Below, piece by piece: positions 46,976-55,604 of a stretch of DNA of 64,000 nt; the stretch's first letter is position 1, and the number at the start of each line of letters is the position of its first letter. This DNA comes from Rhizobium sp. Pop5 (GTDB lineage Bacteria > Pseudomonadota > Alphaproteobacteria > Rhizobiales > Rhizobiaceae), in contig NZ_CP099399.1 of NCBI RefSeq assembly GCF_024721175.1, forward strand, positions 2,852,001-2,916,000, in the 5' to 3' direction. The notes below the pieces were generated by a model, which made no database searches, was not told the origin of the DNA, and worked only from the letters and a program-made list of their open reading frames with translations. The translations under genes were made by a program, and so were the position numbers.

Positions 46976-47758
46976 ATGACTGATCAACGCACTCCCCTCG
47001 TGGAACTGAAAAACATTTCGATCTCCTTCGGCGGCATCCACGCCGTGGATAATGCCTCGGTCGATCTCTACCCCGGCGAAGTCGTCGCCCTTCTCGGCCA
47101 TAACGGCGCCGGCAAGTCGACGCTGATCAAGATCCTCTCCGGCGCATACAAGCGCGACTCGGGCGATATCCTGATCAACGGCGAGCCGGCCGACATCCGC
47201 AATCCGCGCGATGCCAAGAAATACGGGATCGAGACGATCTACCAGACGCTCGCCGTCGCCGATAATGTCGACGCCGCCGCCAATCTCTATCTCGGCCGCG
47301 AGCTGAAGACCCGCTGGGGCACGCTCGACGACGTCGCGATGGAAGCCTCGGCCCGCGAAGTGATGGGGCGGCTCAACCCCAACTTCAAGCGCTTCAAGGA
47401 GCCGGTGAAGGCACTCTCCGGCGGCCAGCGGCAATCGGTGGCGATCGCGCGCGCGATCCTCTTCAACGCCCGCATCCTGATCATGGACGAGCCGACGGCC
47501 GCCCTTGGCCCCCAGGAGACGGCGCAGGTCGGCGAGCTGATCAAGCAGCTGAAGAAGGAAGGTATCGGCATCTTCCTCATCAGCCACGACATCCACGACG
47601 TCTTCGACCTCGCCGACCGCGTCTCGGTGATGAAGAACGGCCAGGTCGTCGGCCACGCCCGCACCGAGGACGTGACCAAGGACGAGGTGCTCGGCATGAT
47701 CATCCTCGGCAAGGTCCCGCCCAAAGCCATCCCCGGCCCCGGCGCCATGCAGATCTGA
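46976..47758 (+). CDS. xylG: Sugar ABC transporter ATPase, single domain
   Basis: A 260-residue ABC ATPase. Seen: [19 protein letters not shown] (Walker A), [16 protein letters not shown] (signature), [12 protein letters not shown] (Walker B) and [10 protein letters not shown] (switch His). It has one ABC domain, unlike the 512-residue GguA, and so must act as a homodimer, as in the FrcA type. Start ATG 46976 is chosen for GAGGAG 8 bases upstream. Confidence 0.9.
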   Translation: MTDQRTPLVELKNISISFGGIHAVDNASVDLYPGEVVALLGHNGAGKSTLIKILSGAYKRDSGDILINGEPADIRNPRDAKKYGIETIYQTLAVADNVDAAANLYLGRELKTRWGTLDDVAMEASAREVMGRLNPNFKRFKEPVKALSGGQRQSVAIARAILFNARILIMDEPTAALGPQETAQVGELIKQLKKEGIGIFLISHDIHDVFDLADRVSVMKNGQVVGHARTEDVTKDEVLGMIILGKVPPKAIPGPGAMQI

Positions 47759-47788
47759 CCGCAGCAAACTCAAGGCCTACAAAATCAC

Positions 47789-47821
47789 ACTCCGCCGCCC
47801 GCAAGGCCGGCGGAGTTTTTT
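47789..47821 (+). terminator. Terminator after xylG
   Basis: Arms ACTCCGCCG (47789-47797) and CGGCGGAGT (47808-47816) are followed by a T-run at 47816-47821. It ends the xylFHG operon. Confidence 0.85.
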
Positions 47822-47909
47822 GTGCTTTCCGGGGCCGAAGCCGAGACCGGAGAACCCGCGCAACGCCAGCAGCCAACGCCTCCGCCCCCGATCCATTTCG
47901 ATTGGCAAG

Positions 47910-47933
47910 GAGGTTTGGAAGGACGTTTTTAAG
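47910..47933 (+). repeat. 24-bp repeat, left copy
   Basis: Contains GTTTGGAAGGACGTTTTT; identical over 24 bases to 49558-49581. The sequence leading into each copy is also related (AAGGCCGG, GTTTTTTG or GTTTTTGC, CTTTCC), so two diverged tandem units of about 130 bp existed before the IS element split the second. The inverse core CTTAAAAACGTC recurs at 49662-49673. Confidence 0.75.
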
Positions 47934-48050
47934 CAGCCCCGATCGTCTCAAAAACACCCTCCCCGGCTCCGGCGCCATTAGAAATCCGCCCACTGCAAGC
48001 CTCCATCCGGCTGCCTTGCCCGCAAGGCCGGTGGCGTTTTTGCTTCCTTT

Positions 48051-49476
48051 GGTCGTGTCCCTACAGATGGTGTAGCTCGGCGGTAGCGAAGCCGCTCGCG
48101 AGCGCGCCCTCAACAGCGCGGTAGTGAGCGGGCGGCGAAGCGGTGGTCATCGATGTTCTTCAGTAGGGTTGGGTTGCTGACACCAACCTGATTCGAAGGA
48201 ACCACCGATGACCGACGACATGATGAACCTGCGTGCGCTCGTGGAGAAGTCCCCCGACGCCGATCTTTTGCGCGAGATGATCGGCTTTGCCGCCGAGCGG
48301 CTGATGGAGCTGGAGGTGGGCGCTGCCACCGGTGCCGGCTATGGCGAGAAGAACCCGCTGCGGACGGCCCAGCGCAACGGCTACCGCGAGCGGGATTGGG
48401 AGACGCGCGCCGGAACCGTCGAGCTGCGCATTCCAAAGCTCAGGAAGGGCTCTTACTTTCCGGGCTTCCTGGAGCCGCGGCGCATGGCCGAGAAGGCGCT
48501 GACGGCGGTCATTCAAGAGGCCTATGTGCAGGGAATCTCGACCCGCTCGGTCGACGATCTGGTCAAGGCCATGGGTATGAGCGGCATCTCCAAGAGCCAG
48601 GTCAGCCGGCTGTGCGAGGAGATCGACGGAAAGGTCAAGGCCTTCCTCGAGCGGCCGATCGAGGGCGACTGGCCATATCTGTGGATCGATGCCACCTACC
48701 TAAAGGTCCGCCGGGGCGGCCGCATCGTCTCCGTTGCCGTGATCATCGCCGTTGGTGTCAACAACGACGGTCGCCGCGAGGTGCTGGGCATGGAGGTCGG
48801 CACCTCCGAAGCCGAGCCGATCTGGACCGAGTTCCTACGCAAGCTGACTCGCCGTGGCCTCAGAGGCGTCAAGCTGGTCGTCTCCGACGCCCACGAGGGC
48901 CTCAAGGCCGCCGTCACCAAGGTGCTAAACGCAACCTGGCAGCGCTGCCGGGTCCACTTCATGCGCAACGTTCTCGCCCACGCCGGCAAGAGCGGTCGGC
49001 GTGTCGTCTCCGCCTTTATCGCCACCGCCTTCGCCCAGGAGACGCCGGAAGCCGCAAGCACCCAATGGCGCGCCGTCGCCGACCAAATCCGCCCGAAGGT
49101 CCCGAAGCTCGCCGCCATCATGGATGATGCCGAAGAAGACGTTCTCGCCTACATGACCTTCCCGAAGGAGCACCGCGCCAAGCTGCACAGCACCAACCCG
49201 ATCGAGCGCCTCAATGGCGAAATCAAGCGCAGGACCGAGGTCGTCGGCATCTTCCCCAATGACGACGCCATCGTCCGCCTCGTCGGCGCGATCCTGCTCG
49301 AGCAAAACGACGAATGGGCTGTCCAACGCGCCAGATACATGACGCTGGAAACCATCAGCCAGATGAGCGATGATCCGCTCATCAGCCTGCCAGCCGTGGC
49401 GCGCTGATCGTCCCGGCCCATGCCGGAGAACGCGGCGACCAAAGCCGCCACCTACACCACTCCCTGGGACATGATC
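48051..49476 (+). mobile_element. Complete IS256-family insertion sequence
   Basis: 1,426 bp. Ends: GGTCGTGTCCC on the left and, inverted, GATCATGTCCC on the right (9 of 11), with an inner shared block TGGTGTAG 6 bases further in. It is flanked by an 8-bp direct duplication CTTCCTTT (48043-48050 and 49477-49484), as expected for IS256 elements. One intact transposase gene lies inside. The preserved duplication suggests a fairly recent insertion. Confidence 0.9.
48208..49407 (+). CDS. IS256-family transposase
   Basis: A 399-residue Mutator-type DDE transposase, full length. Seen: an N-terminal [20 protein letters not shown] and [14 protein letters not shown]. The first catalytic Asp is in [14 protein letters not shown], the second in [14 protein letters not shown], and the Glu in [14 protein letters not shown]. 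It uses GTMP-like regulation unknown to me; no frameshift or stop is present, so it may be active. Confidence 0.96.
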   Translation: MTDDMMNLRALVEKSPDADLLREMIGFAAERLMELEVGAATGAGYGEKNPLRTAQRNGYRERDWETRAGTVELRIPKLRKGSYFPGFLEPRRMAEKALTAVIQEAYVQGISTRSVDDLVKAMGMSGISKSQVSRLCEEIDGKVKAFLERPIEGDWPYLWIDATYLKVRRGGRIVSVAVIIAVGVNNDGRREVLGMEVGTSEAEPIWTEFLRKLTRRGLRGVKLVVSDAHEGLKAAVTKVLNATWQRCRVHFMRNVLAHAGKSGRRVVSAFIATAFAQETPEAASTQWRAVADQIRPKVPKLAAIMDDAEEDVLAYMTFPKEHRAKLHSTNPIERLNGEIKRRTEVVGIFPNDDAIVRLVGAILLEQNDEWAVQRARYMTLETISQMSDDPLISLPAVAR

Positions 49477-49557
49477 CTTCCTTTGACGAAATCGAGGCCG
49501 GAAAATCCGCCCAAACGCCACCGGAAGTGCTTCCTCCGATCAATTCCGGCCACCAGC

Positions 49558-49581
49558 GAGGTTTGGAAGGACGTTTTTAAG
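49558..49581 (+). repeat. 24-bp repeat, right copy
   Basis: Identical to 47910-47933; it lies on the right flank of the IS element and runs into the inverted repeat at 49567-49676. Confidence 0.75.
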
Positions 49582-49676
49582 GAGCCTCAACATTTTCAAA
49601 AAAAACGCAAAATGAAGAAGCTCCCCTGCTCTCCCATTCATTTTTTAAAATGTTGACCCTTCTTAAAAACGTCTTT
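49567..49676. repeat. Long imperfect inverted repeat
   Basis: Arms 49567-49602 and 49641-49676 match at 31 of 36 positions and enclose a 38-base spacer. The shared core includes GACGTTTTTAAG and TCAACATTTT. Either a large stem-loop RNA or a short non-autonomous element. The remaining sequence up to the tRNA (49677-49973) shows no gene I can support. Confidence 0.7.
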
Positions 49677-49973
49677 GCCAATGATAACTAACTGATTTCT
49701 TTTATTTTCAGTGGCAGAGAGGTTTTTAAGCGGACGAAAGTCGGCTTTTCTGACTGCTGCTGGTTTCTTTTTCCCAGCCACATCAAGCCGAGCCATACGC
49801 TCAAATCCGCGAGAAACGGGAGGACGCACCAAGCCATCGGCCGCCAGCCCAGCGGACGAAAATCCCCGCCAAACCGCAAGCACCCGTAATTCTGAGAATT
49901 TCGCGATTGAAGCCGGCCGCAAGCTAGGCTAAGAACCACCCATCGGACAGGCGATTCAAATCGCCTCAAGCAT

Positions 49974-50050
49974 GCACCCGTAGCTCAGCTGGATAGAGTG
50001 TTGGATTCCGATTCCAAAGGTCACAGGTTCGAATCCTGTCGGGTGCGCCA
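49974..50050 (+). tRNA. tRNA-Arg (anticodon CCG)
   Basis: 77 bases with an encoded CCA. Acceptor GCACCCG pairs with CGGGTGC, discriminator G. The anticodon stem TTGGA/TCCAA encloses loop TTCCGAT, giving anticodon CCG, which reads CGG. The T-arm has GGTTCGAATCC. It marks the left border of an accessory region, a common integration site. Confidence 0.97.
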
Positions 50051-50075
50051 CCGATCTCTGTTCTGCCTCGCCACA

Positions 50076-50130
50076 TAAGCCCGGACTCGACCCCACTAAG
50101 CGCGGACTATGGCACCCATAAGCGTGGACT
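50076..50130. repeat. Three direct repeats TAAGCNCGGACT
   Basis: TAAGCCCGGACT (50076), TAAGCGCGGACT (50097) and TAAGCGTGGACT (50119), spaced 21 and 22 bp. Regular two-turn spacing resembles the multiple transposase-binding repeats at ends of IS21-type elements; no transposase gene is near, so this would be a remnant. Confidence 0.65.
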
Positions 50131-51063
50131 CTGCAGGCGGAAGATTTCCATCAACCTTATAATTCACCTCGTTATTGTGCGGTACGAGTCCTGTTGCCTA
50201 ATGGGCTGCCGCAAAGCCAATCGGTTCATATGGCTCCAGGTGATGAGCGGCTCCGGCTATACTGCGGCCCAGTACGAATGCAACCAAAACGATTAGACGA
50301 AATTGCCGCAACCCGAATGTCGATAAGCCAGGCAATGCGTGTTCGGCGGTAAATTGTTGACAATGAACACTTCGAAGGGAGGTGGCGCCTCTTCACGGCC
50401 AATTTCCTGAACCAGTGTTGGCGTTACCCGAAAATTAACCATCTTTCGACGTTGCTCCAAACGGAACCCGGCTTCACTGGTTGCCCAGACAGCTCCAGAA
50501 AGGTGCCAGATCCCCTATTTACCTAAGTATGCTGATAAACCTACGTTCATTTTCCGTGGAAGTCGTTAGCAACGTCCAAATTCATCCGCGCCAAGACAGT
50601 AGAAACGTCTATGTATTTTCGACCATCAGGAAGTAACACTACAAGATATACTATGGCCACGGTAGCGTGTTGGACTCGACGCTGGATTCGAAGTTGAATC
50701 CTAACGCAACGCGCGCAAGATGAATCCATCAGTTGCCCGCGCGTGCCCCTCAGGAGAACTAGCGCGGGAGCATCGTTTGTAGCATGTCAAAGGATTCGAG
50801 GGCACTTGAACGGGGGGCTCGCGCGAACCCACGACGAGTTGCGGACTCCGTTTATCGCAGAATTGTCGAGAGCGCTGGCTCTTCGATACCGGTTATCTTC
50901 AGCTTGATCGAGGCACGTCGCTGCTGCCGCTAACCGACGACTCAAGCTTCTCTTCGAATGGGAGGGGTGGCGGGACACGCCCCACCGGGCGGGTCCACGC
51001 AGTCACGGCGGGGTTTTCGCAGATGATATCCATCAGCGCCTGCGTCGAGAGCAAGAACATGCG
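50131..51063. other. Gene-poor island margin with coding-like fragments
   Basis: About 930 bp with no intact gene I can name. Two short minus-strand frames look coding-like: 50293-50442 (49 codons, starting MVNFRVTPTLVQEIGREEAP, open further upstream) and 50547-50729 (60 codons, with VVLLPDGRKYIDVSTVLAR). They may be remains of one gene. No integrase, and no copy of the tRNA 3' end, was noticed. Confidence 0.4.
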
Positions 51064-51462
51064 TCAGAGTGCCATCTTCGCGCCGGAGGCGTTGCCGCCG
51101 CGCTGCAGGCGCTCGCGCTTGCGGCCCTGACCGACGATGATGCGGCCACCGGAATACGGCTTGAAGCCGATGGCGTCTAGCGCCTCCCCGAAGGTCTCCT
51201 GCTGCCGAGCGGCGGTGACAAGCTCGGCGAGATCCTTGACGGAGATCACGACCGCCATGTCCTCGACCTTCTTCATGTTGCCGATGACCTGAGGAACGCC
51301 GCTTCGGGCCTTCCCGAGCACAGCACTCAGCTCGTCCTTGGCCTTCCTGACGGTCATGGGGTCGCCGCCGATCTGGACGATGGTCTCAACGAGGCCGTCG
51401 GTGATGTCCTGCCTGCTGGCGTTGCGGGCTACGTGCACCTGCTTGAGTATCCTCGCGTCCAT
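51064..51462 (-). CDS. Phd/YefM-like antitoxin domain protein
   Basis: A 132-residue protein. Residues 35-80 (AKDELSAVLGKARSGVPQVI, then DMAVVISVKDLAELVTAA) fit the Phd/YefM pattern of DNA-binding antitoxins. The N-terminal 34 residues and a basic C-terminal tail (GQGRKRERLQRGG) are extra. No toxin gene is adjacent on either side, so it is an orphan or has another role. ATG 51462 has GGTGGAG 8 bases upstream. Confidence 0.5.
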   Translation of the reverse strand: MDARILKQVHVARNASRQDITDGLVETIVQIGGDPMTVRKAKDELSAVLGKARSGVPQVIGNMKKVEDMAVVISVKDLAELVTAARQQETFGEALDAIGFKPYSGGRIIVGQGRKRERLQRGGNASGAKMAL

Positions 51463-51678
51463 GTCATCATCTCCACCTGTCCGAGGGCACAATGAGATGC
51501 GTGGTCACATTCGTCAAGAAAGATGGTCACGGATTTAGGCGCAGTCTCGCGTCGGAGGAGTGCACATGGGCCGGGATTCCTGTGCCCTTGGGTCCATAGG
51601 GACATGTCGATATAGCGCAGCGGTTAGCCACTCTCCAGTGGTTACTATGACCTGAAGCCGAGACTGAGCGTGCATCAG

Positions 51679-51902
51679 ATGTTCGTAAGACGGTTCGTGA
51701 GGAGGCACCCAGGCTCAACTGCAGAAGAGATTTCTACGGGTGTAGGCCTTTCAATATCCGAAGTGCTCGCACTGACCGATGAACTTTGCAGTCGCGACAT
51801 TCTTGCCAATAGCGGTCAAAGCGAGACCCGTATGAGCTGAGCGCCAGCGAGGAGGCCCGATATCGGGAGCTTGACCACGGGTCTGCAGAAACGACACCAT
51901 AG
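51679..51902 (+). pseudogene. Short winged-helix-like protein with frameshift
   Basis: The frame from ATG 51679 reads MFVRRFVRRHPGSTAEEI, STGVGLSISEVLALTDELCS, RDILANSG, an HTH-like pattern, and stops at 51838-51840. From about 51825 the other frame continues as DPYELSASEEARYRELDHGS and ends at TAG 51900-51902. The two halves join naturally across one frame change near 51815-51825. Similar small HTH proteins end in a comparable YELS tail, in my recollection. The exact start is uncertain. Confidence 0.4.
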
Positions 51903-51988
51903 CTCTAGCGTTCAGTGGAAGTTCCGCGCCTTTACTTTCAACGTATCGTTACGCAAATCCCTGACGAAGACGTCCCTCGTCGGCGGCT

Positions 51989-52897
51989 TCATTCGCCAGA
52001 GGTGTAGCCGAACGCTGTCGCAACGTCATCGAATTCGGCTTCGCCTTCCGAGATAACCCGTATGATGGCCGACCGTGGGAGAGGCTCGAGTGAGTTGAAG
52101 TCTAATGCCAATGAGTTCTCGTGGCCGAACGAACGCTCCACTACATCGAACATCGTCTTCGTCGCGGAGTGCGGACCGACGCCCTGAGTGGACGACATGG
52201 GAACTTCAATTTCGAGTATTCGTCCGCGGCCGATGCCTTGGATCGCAGCCAGCATGGCCTCGTCCTCGGTTCCACCCATGAACGGAAAATACGAGGACTC
52301 TCCTCCCCAGTGGCCGACCAGCATATCGACGGCAGAATCCGTGACATCAATCGGGCAAGCTGTCGTCCAGAACCCTCGACGGTCACCATATTCGTGAGGC
52401 GAATGGAGCGCGCTCGACCGATAAATTGTCTCCGCGATTTCGGGCTTCAGGAGTTTCTCTTCGACAACCGATTGGAGCCTCTCGTTCAGTAGATCGAGCG
52501 ATGTCGTTCGTATCCCGGCACGCAGGATCCTCTCCACCTCAGCGTCAGTCATCCGCGTATAATGGAATGCGCGGAAGCTCTTCGACTCCAGAATGGGTGC
52601 CAGCCCATCCCGGGCCTCCATGTATGCTGGGTAGTGCTCGTTCGTGGGCTTCCGGAAGCGAATTCTTTCCTGAAGATCTCTCGGCGGCTCGATGTTATCG
52701 AGCTCCAGCGCTCTCTCCCGATGAAGCCTAATGGTCCCCTGATGCCGGTTGAGATAATCTTGGATATCGCCGTCATATGTGTCGAGGTCCCAGACGCTGA
52801 TCAAAATCGGCTCCATGGCGCATATATGAGGGGGAAGTCGAAACTCCGGGAGGACGGGTCTTTCACCGCTGTCCCGGAGTCCATAGCTCGCTCTCAC
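51989..52897 (-). CDS. Unknown protein, ADP-ribosyltransferase-like hints
   Basis: 302 codons from GTG 52897; ATG 52816 (MEPILISVWDLDTYDG, 275 residues) is an equally possible start, and neither has a good ribosome site. FRAFHYTRMTDAEVERILRA resembles the first strand-helix of ADP-ribosyltransferase-fold proteins (H-Y-T followed by an I-L-x-x-G-I turn), and GFWTTACPIDVTD could be the following element. I would not assign activity. It is the last gene of a four-gene minus-strand operon with the FtsH-like protein, 79-160 bp after the flavin protein gene. Confidence 0.6.
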   Translation of the reverse strand: MRASYGLRDSGERPVLPEFRLPPHICAMEPILISVWDLDTYDGDIQDYLNRHQGTIRLHRERALELDNIEPPRDLQERIRFRKPTNEHYPAYMEARDGLAPILESKSFRAFHYTRMTDAEVERILRAGIRTTSLDLLNERLQSVVEEKLLKPEIAETIYRSSALHSPHEYGDRRGFWTTACPIDVTDSAVDMLVGHWGGESSYFPFMGGTEDEAMLAAIQGIGRGRILEIEVPMSSTQGVGPHSATKTMFDVVERSFGHENSLALDFNSLEPLPRSAIIRVISEGEAEFDDVATAFGYTSGE

Positions 52898-52976
52898 GGC
52901 CGTCCGGCAGGTATCCCTATCGACCCGGTTATCGTGATTTCATCGATCCATTCCGTATCGAGCCCGAAATGCAAAA

Positions 52977-53555
52977 TCAAGGTGAAAGCCTGACGGCACG
53001 CCATTTCGGTCGGCGATCACGATAGAACGCAAACCGTACATGCTCTTTACCAGAGACGTCCAGCCATTCTGCACTGGCGACTGAGATGGCAACGAGGGCA
53101 TACCGATCGTAACGTTCCTTGGGAGCATCGCCATCGTACTCCCAACCCATGGCATTCCCGCTATCGGGGTGAAGCAGGATTCCAGGCGGCAGCTCTCTCT
53201 CAAACTCTTCGCGGGTGTGAGGTCTCAGCCGCTGCCACATCGCTTGCCGGGCTGCCTCCTCATCCACGACCGCCGCCGTGCCAACAAGCTTGATCTGAAC
53301 TCGGCTCTCGAGATCGTAGGAAATCGCTGAGACCCGAGGATCGCGGCGGACGTCCCCGACCTTGGTCGACCGGATGTCCGTGATGAAAGAGATCGTTGCC
53401 TCGTCGAAGTTGGCCTCTCGAAGAATGACCGTCCTCAAGCTTGGGGAACCCGTGCTGCTAACAGTGGCAAGCTGGATGGCAGCAGAAGGCGCGGACCCAT
53501 CCGCCATTGACCGAAGACGATCCCAGATGAGGCCGAGATACTGAAGCTCTGCCAT
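52977..53555 (-). CDS. Pyridoxamine-phosphate-oxidase-fold FMN protein
   Basis: A 192-residue split-barrel flavin protein. Seen: LATVSSTGSPSLRTVILRE (FMN-phosphate contacts), ISFITDIRSTKVGDVRRDPR, and VQIKLVGTAAVVDEE. The C-terminus differs from true PdxH, so it is a general-stress or Alr4036-type member; function unknown. ATG 53555 is chosen for GGGGAA 7 bases upstream. It lies 72 bp after the AAA protease gene in the same operon, an unusual partner. Confidence 0.8.
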   Translation of the reverse strand: MAELQYLGLIWDRLRSMADGSAPSAAIQLATVSSTGSPSLRTVILREANFDEATISFITDIRSTKVGDVRRDPRVSAISYDLESRVQIKLVGTAAVVDEEAARQAMWQRLRPHTREEFERELPPGILLHPDSGNAMGWEYDGDAPKERYDRYALVAISVASAEWLDVSGKEHVRFAFYRDRRPKWRAVRLSP

Positions 53556-53627
53556 TACAACGTTCCCCATTTCCCCCATGCGTCATGCCAGAGAAGATCA
53601 TCTTCGGTCAATGAGGGTCGTCTCGTC

Positions 53628-55544
53628 CTACCCGTAGCCACGCGCCGCAACGCTTTCGTCGCTGTTCATATCCAGAGTATCCAAGACCTCCCTACCCGAC
53701 AGCTCCCCTCGCTCGGCAAGTTCGTCAGCGAGTTTGAGGCATGCGGCGCTGTGCCGTTCGAGGATTACCATGGCACGCTCAAGCTGTTTCCGAAGGATAG
53801 CGTCCACCTGCGCCATGAGGGCGGCATCGAGCGATTTGATCTCGCTGGCGATCTTGCCGTCGATCGGGCCGTACGAGGCGAGCTTCTGCCCCATGCCGAA
53901 CGACCGCTCCAACGCGATGGCGTTTTTTGTGGCCTCGTGAAGATCGGATCCGGCTCCCCCGGCAGCGCCATCGTCCCAGCACCCGAGGAAAAGCTGCTCC
54001 GCCGCCATGCCCGAGACCGTCATCGCGATGATGTCGAGATAATACTCCTTGATCCTGCGATCCCATGGGTCGCGCTTAAAGACAGCCTTCCCCACTGCCT
54101 GATGCTGGGGCGCCAACCTGAGGGTCTTAGAAATCGAGACGCTTTCGAGGTTCATACCAAGCACGGCGCCGACGACCGAATGTCCGATCTCATGAATGGC
54201 ATTCACGCGAATGACCTGCGGCGGGATGAGCACCAGCGGAGGGACGTGACGGAAGACGTCCTCTCCAGAAAGATTTTGTCGACGCCTGCGCGCGGTGCGA
54301 CGAGCCTCCCTCACGATCTGCTCGATTGCGGCGCCCGTCATACCCTCTGTTGCCTCTGCGAAGGCCCGGTGCTCCTCATCAAATAGCGCGCCGCGCAGAT
54401 GCATCCGGAAGATCCCTGCTCGGGCTTCGAGATCCGGCAGCGGGATCCGTACATGTCGGTCAAGGCGGCCTGGCCTAGTGATCGCGGCATCGATCCAGTC
54501 TGGGTTGTTGCAGGCGCCAACGACCACGACACCTTCGCGGCCATCCAATCCATCGAGCTGTTCCAGCAAACCGTTCACAGCCTTGATATCGTAGCTCGCA
54601 TTGTCGCTGGTTCCAGTGGAGGCTCTATCACCGAAGGCATCGAGTTCATCGATGAACAGGATCGATGGCGCCTTCTTCTTGGCCTCCGCAAAGCTGGCCT
54701 GCATTGCCTTCAGGAAGTCCCCGAGATGCCCCTTCGCCTGCCACTTGGCATACGATGCGGGAACCAGCTCCATATTGCATGTCGCCGCGAGCGCGCGTGA
54801 GAAGATAGTCTTACCGACGCCGGGTGGGCCGGACAGCAGGATGCCCTTGTCGACCTCGTCCCACGAAATCGTACCTGCCAGCCAATCAGCGATGTCGAGC
54901 GCAAGATTCAGGCCCCAGTCCTTCGCCTCACCGTAGCCTGCCATATCCTCCAAAGCGGCTTCATGCACGTTGGCGATGGGTCGTTTCACGACGGTGTCCT
55001 GCGAAGCCTCTTCGGCCCCGCGAAGTGCCTCGATCTTCTGGAGCACTGTCAGCACCCGAGACATCGGCCGGCCACGCATCACTGCGAGTTTCAGACGGCG
55101 CCAATTGCTGCGAGCAAGGACTCCGGCCTCTTCCGGCGTGATGTCGATGCCGTAGGACCATTTGACGATGCCACTGACCTGTCTTGTTGTCGGCGCATCG
55201 ACATGCACGACAGCATCGAATGCGACTGCGATCTCGTCAGGGATTTCCTCCTCGTCCTTGTAAAGGATGATCGTCTTCTTGTTCGCGAGGTCATCGAGGA
55301 TTGTGTCGTAGGTGTCCTCCTTGGCGTCACCGACGTAGACTCGATCCGTGACCCTGAAGTCTCCGCGAGGATTGAGATAAGCGGCTGCGGCCCGCAGATA
55401 TGTGCCTTTCTCCTCCCATTTTGAGACGATGAGAGCGACAGCGAAGCGGTCGGCTCGTTCGAATGCGCGAACGGCGCGACAGATGCCTGCATAGGCGATG
55501 TATTCCGGCAGGCTGAATCCCTGCCTAGTGCGAGAAATTTTCAT
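53628..55544 (-). CDS. Soluble FtsH-like AAA ATPase with M41 zinc-protease domain
   Basis: A 638-residue protein. Residues 1-200 are a domain I do not recognise, with no membrane span. AAA core: GPPGVGKT near 238-245, ILFIDELDAFGDR near 295, and TRPGRLDRHVRIPLPD. C-terminal M41 domain: HEIGHS near 451 (HExxH zinc site), GMAAEQLFLG, and SDLHEATKNA with the third ligand Asp. True FtsH has two N-terminal membrane helices; their absence implies a cytosolic protease with its own recognition domain. It is second in a four-gene operon inside the island. Confidence 0.88.
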   Translation of the reverse strand: MKISRTRQGFSLPEYIAYAGICRAVRAFERADRFAVALIVSKWEEKGTYLRAAAAYLNPRGDFRVTDRVYVGDAKEDTYDTILDDLANKKTIILYKDEEEIPDEIAVAFDAVVHVDAPTTRQVSGIVKWSYGIDITPEEAGVLARSNWRRLKLAVMRGRPMSRVLTVLQKIEALRGAEEASQDTVVKRPIANVHEAALEDMAGYGEAKDWGLNLALDIADWLAGTISWDEVDKGILLSGPPGVGKTIFSRALAATCNMELVPASYAKWQAKGHLGDFLKAMQASFAEAKKKAPSILFIDELDAFGDRASTGTSDNASYDIKAVNGLLEQLDGLDGREGVVVVGACNNPDWIDAAITRPGRLDRHVRIPLPDLEARAGIFRMHLRGALFDEEHRAFAEATEGMTGAAIEQIVREARRTARRRRQNLSGEDVFRHVPPLVLIPPQVIRVNAIHEIGHSVVGAVLGMNLESVSISKTLRLAPQHQAVGKAVFKRDPWDRRIKEYYLDIIAMTVSGMAAEQLFLGCWDDGAAGGAGSDLHEATKNAIALERSFGMGQKLASYGPIDGKIASEIKSLDAALMAQVDAILRKQLERAMVILERHSAACLKLADELAERGELSGREVLDTLDMNSDESVAARGYG

Positions 55545-55604
55545 TTTTTGTGTTCCCGGAATAGCTGGATGATGGCGTTGAATCCTGCGCGCTAGCGCTT
55601 CACG

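Noticed and set aside
49711..49932. 73-codon frame before the tRNA
   Set aside because: No ribosome site, no recognisable motif, biased low-complexity residues.
50787..50978. 63-codon minus-strand frame in the island margin
   Set aside because: No start signal and no protein-like pattern.
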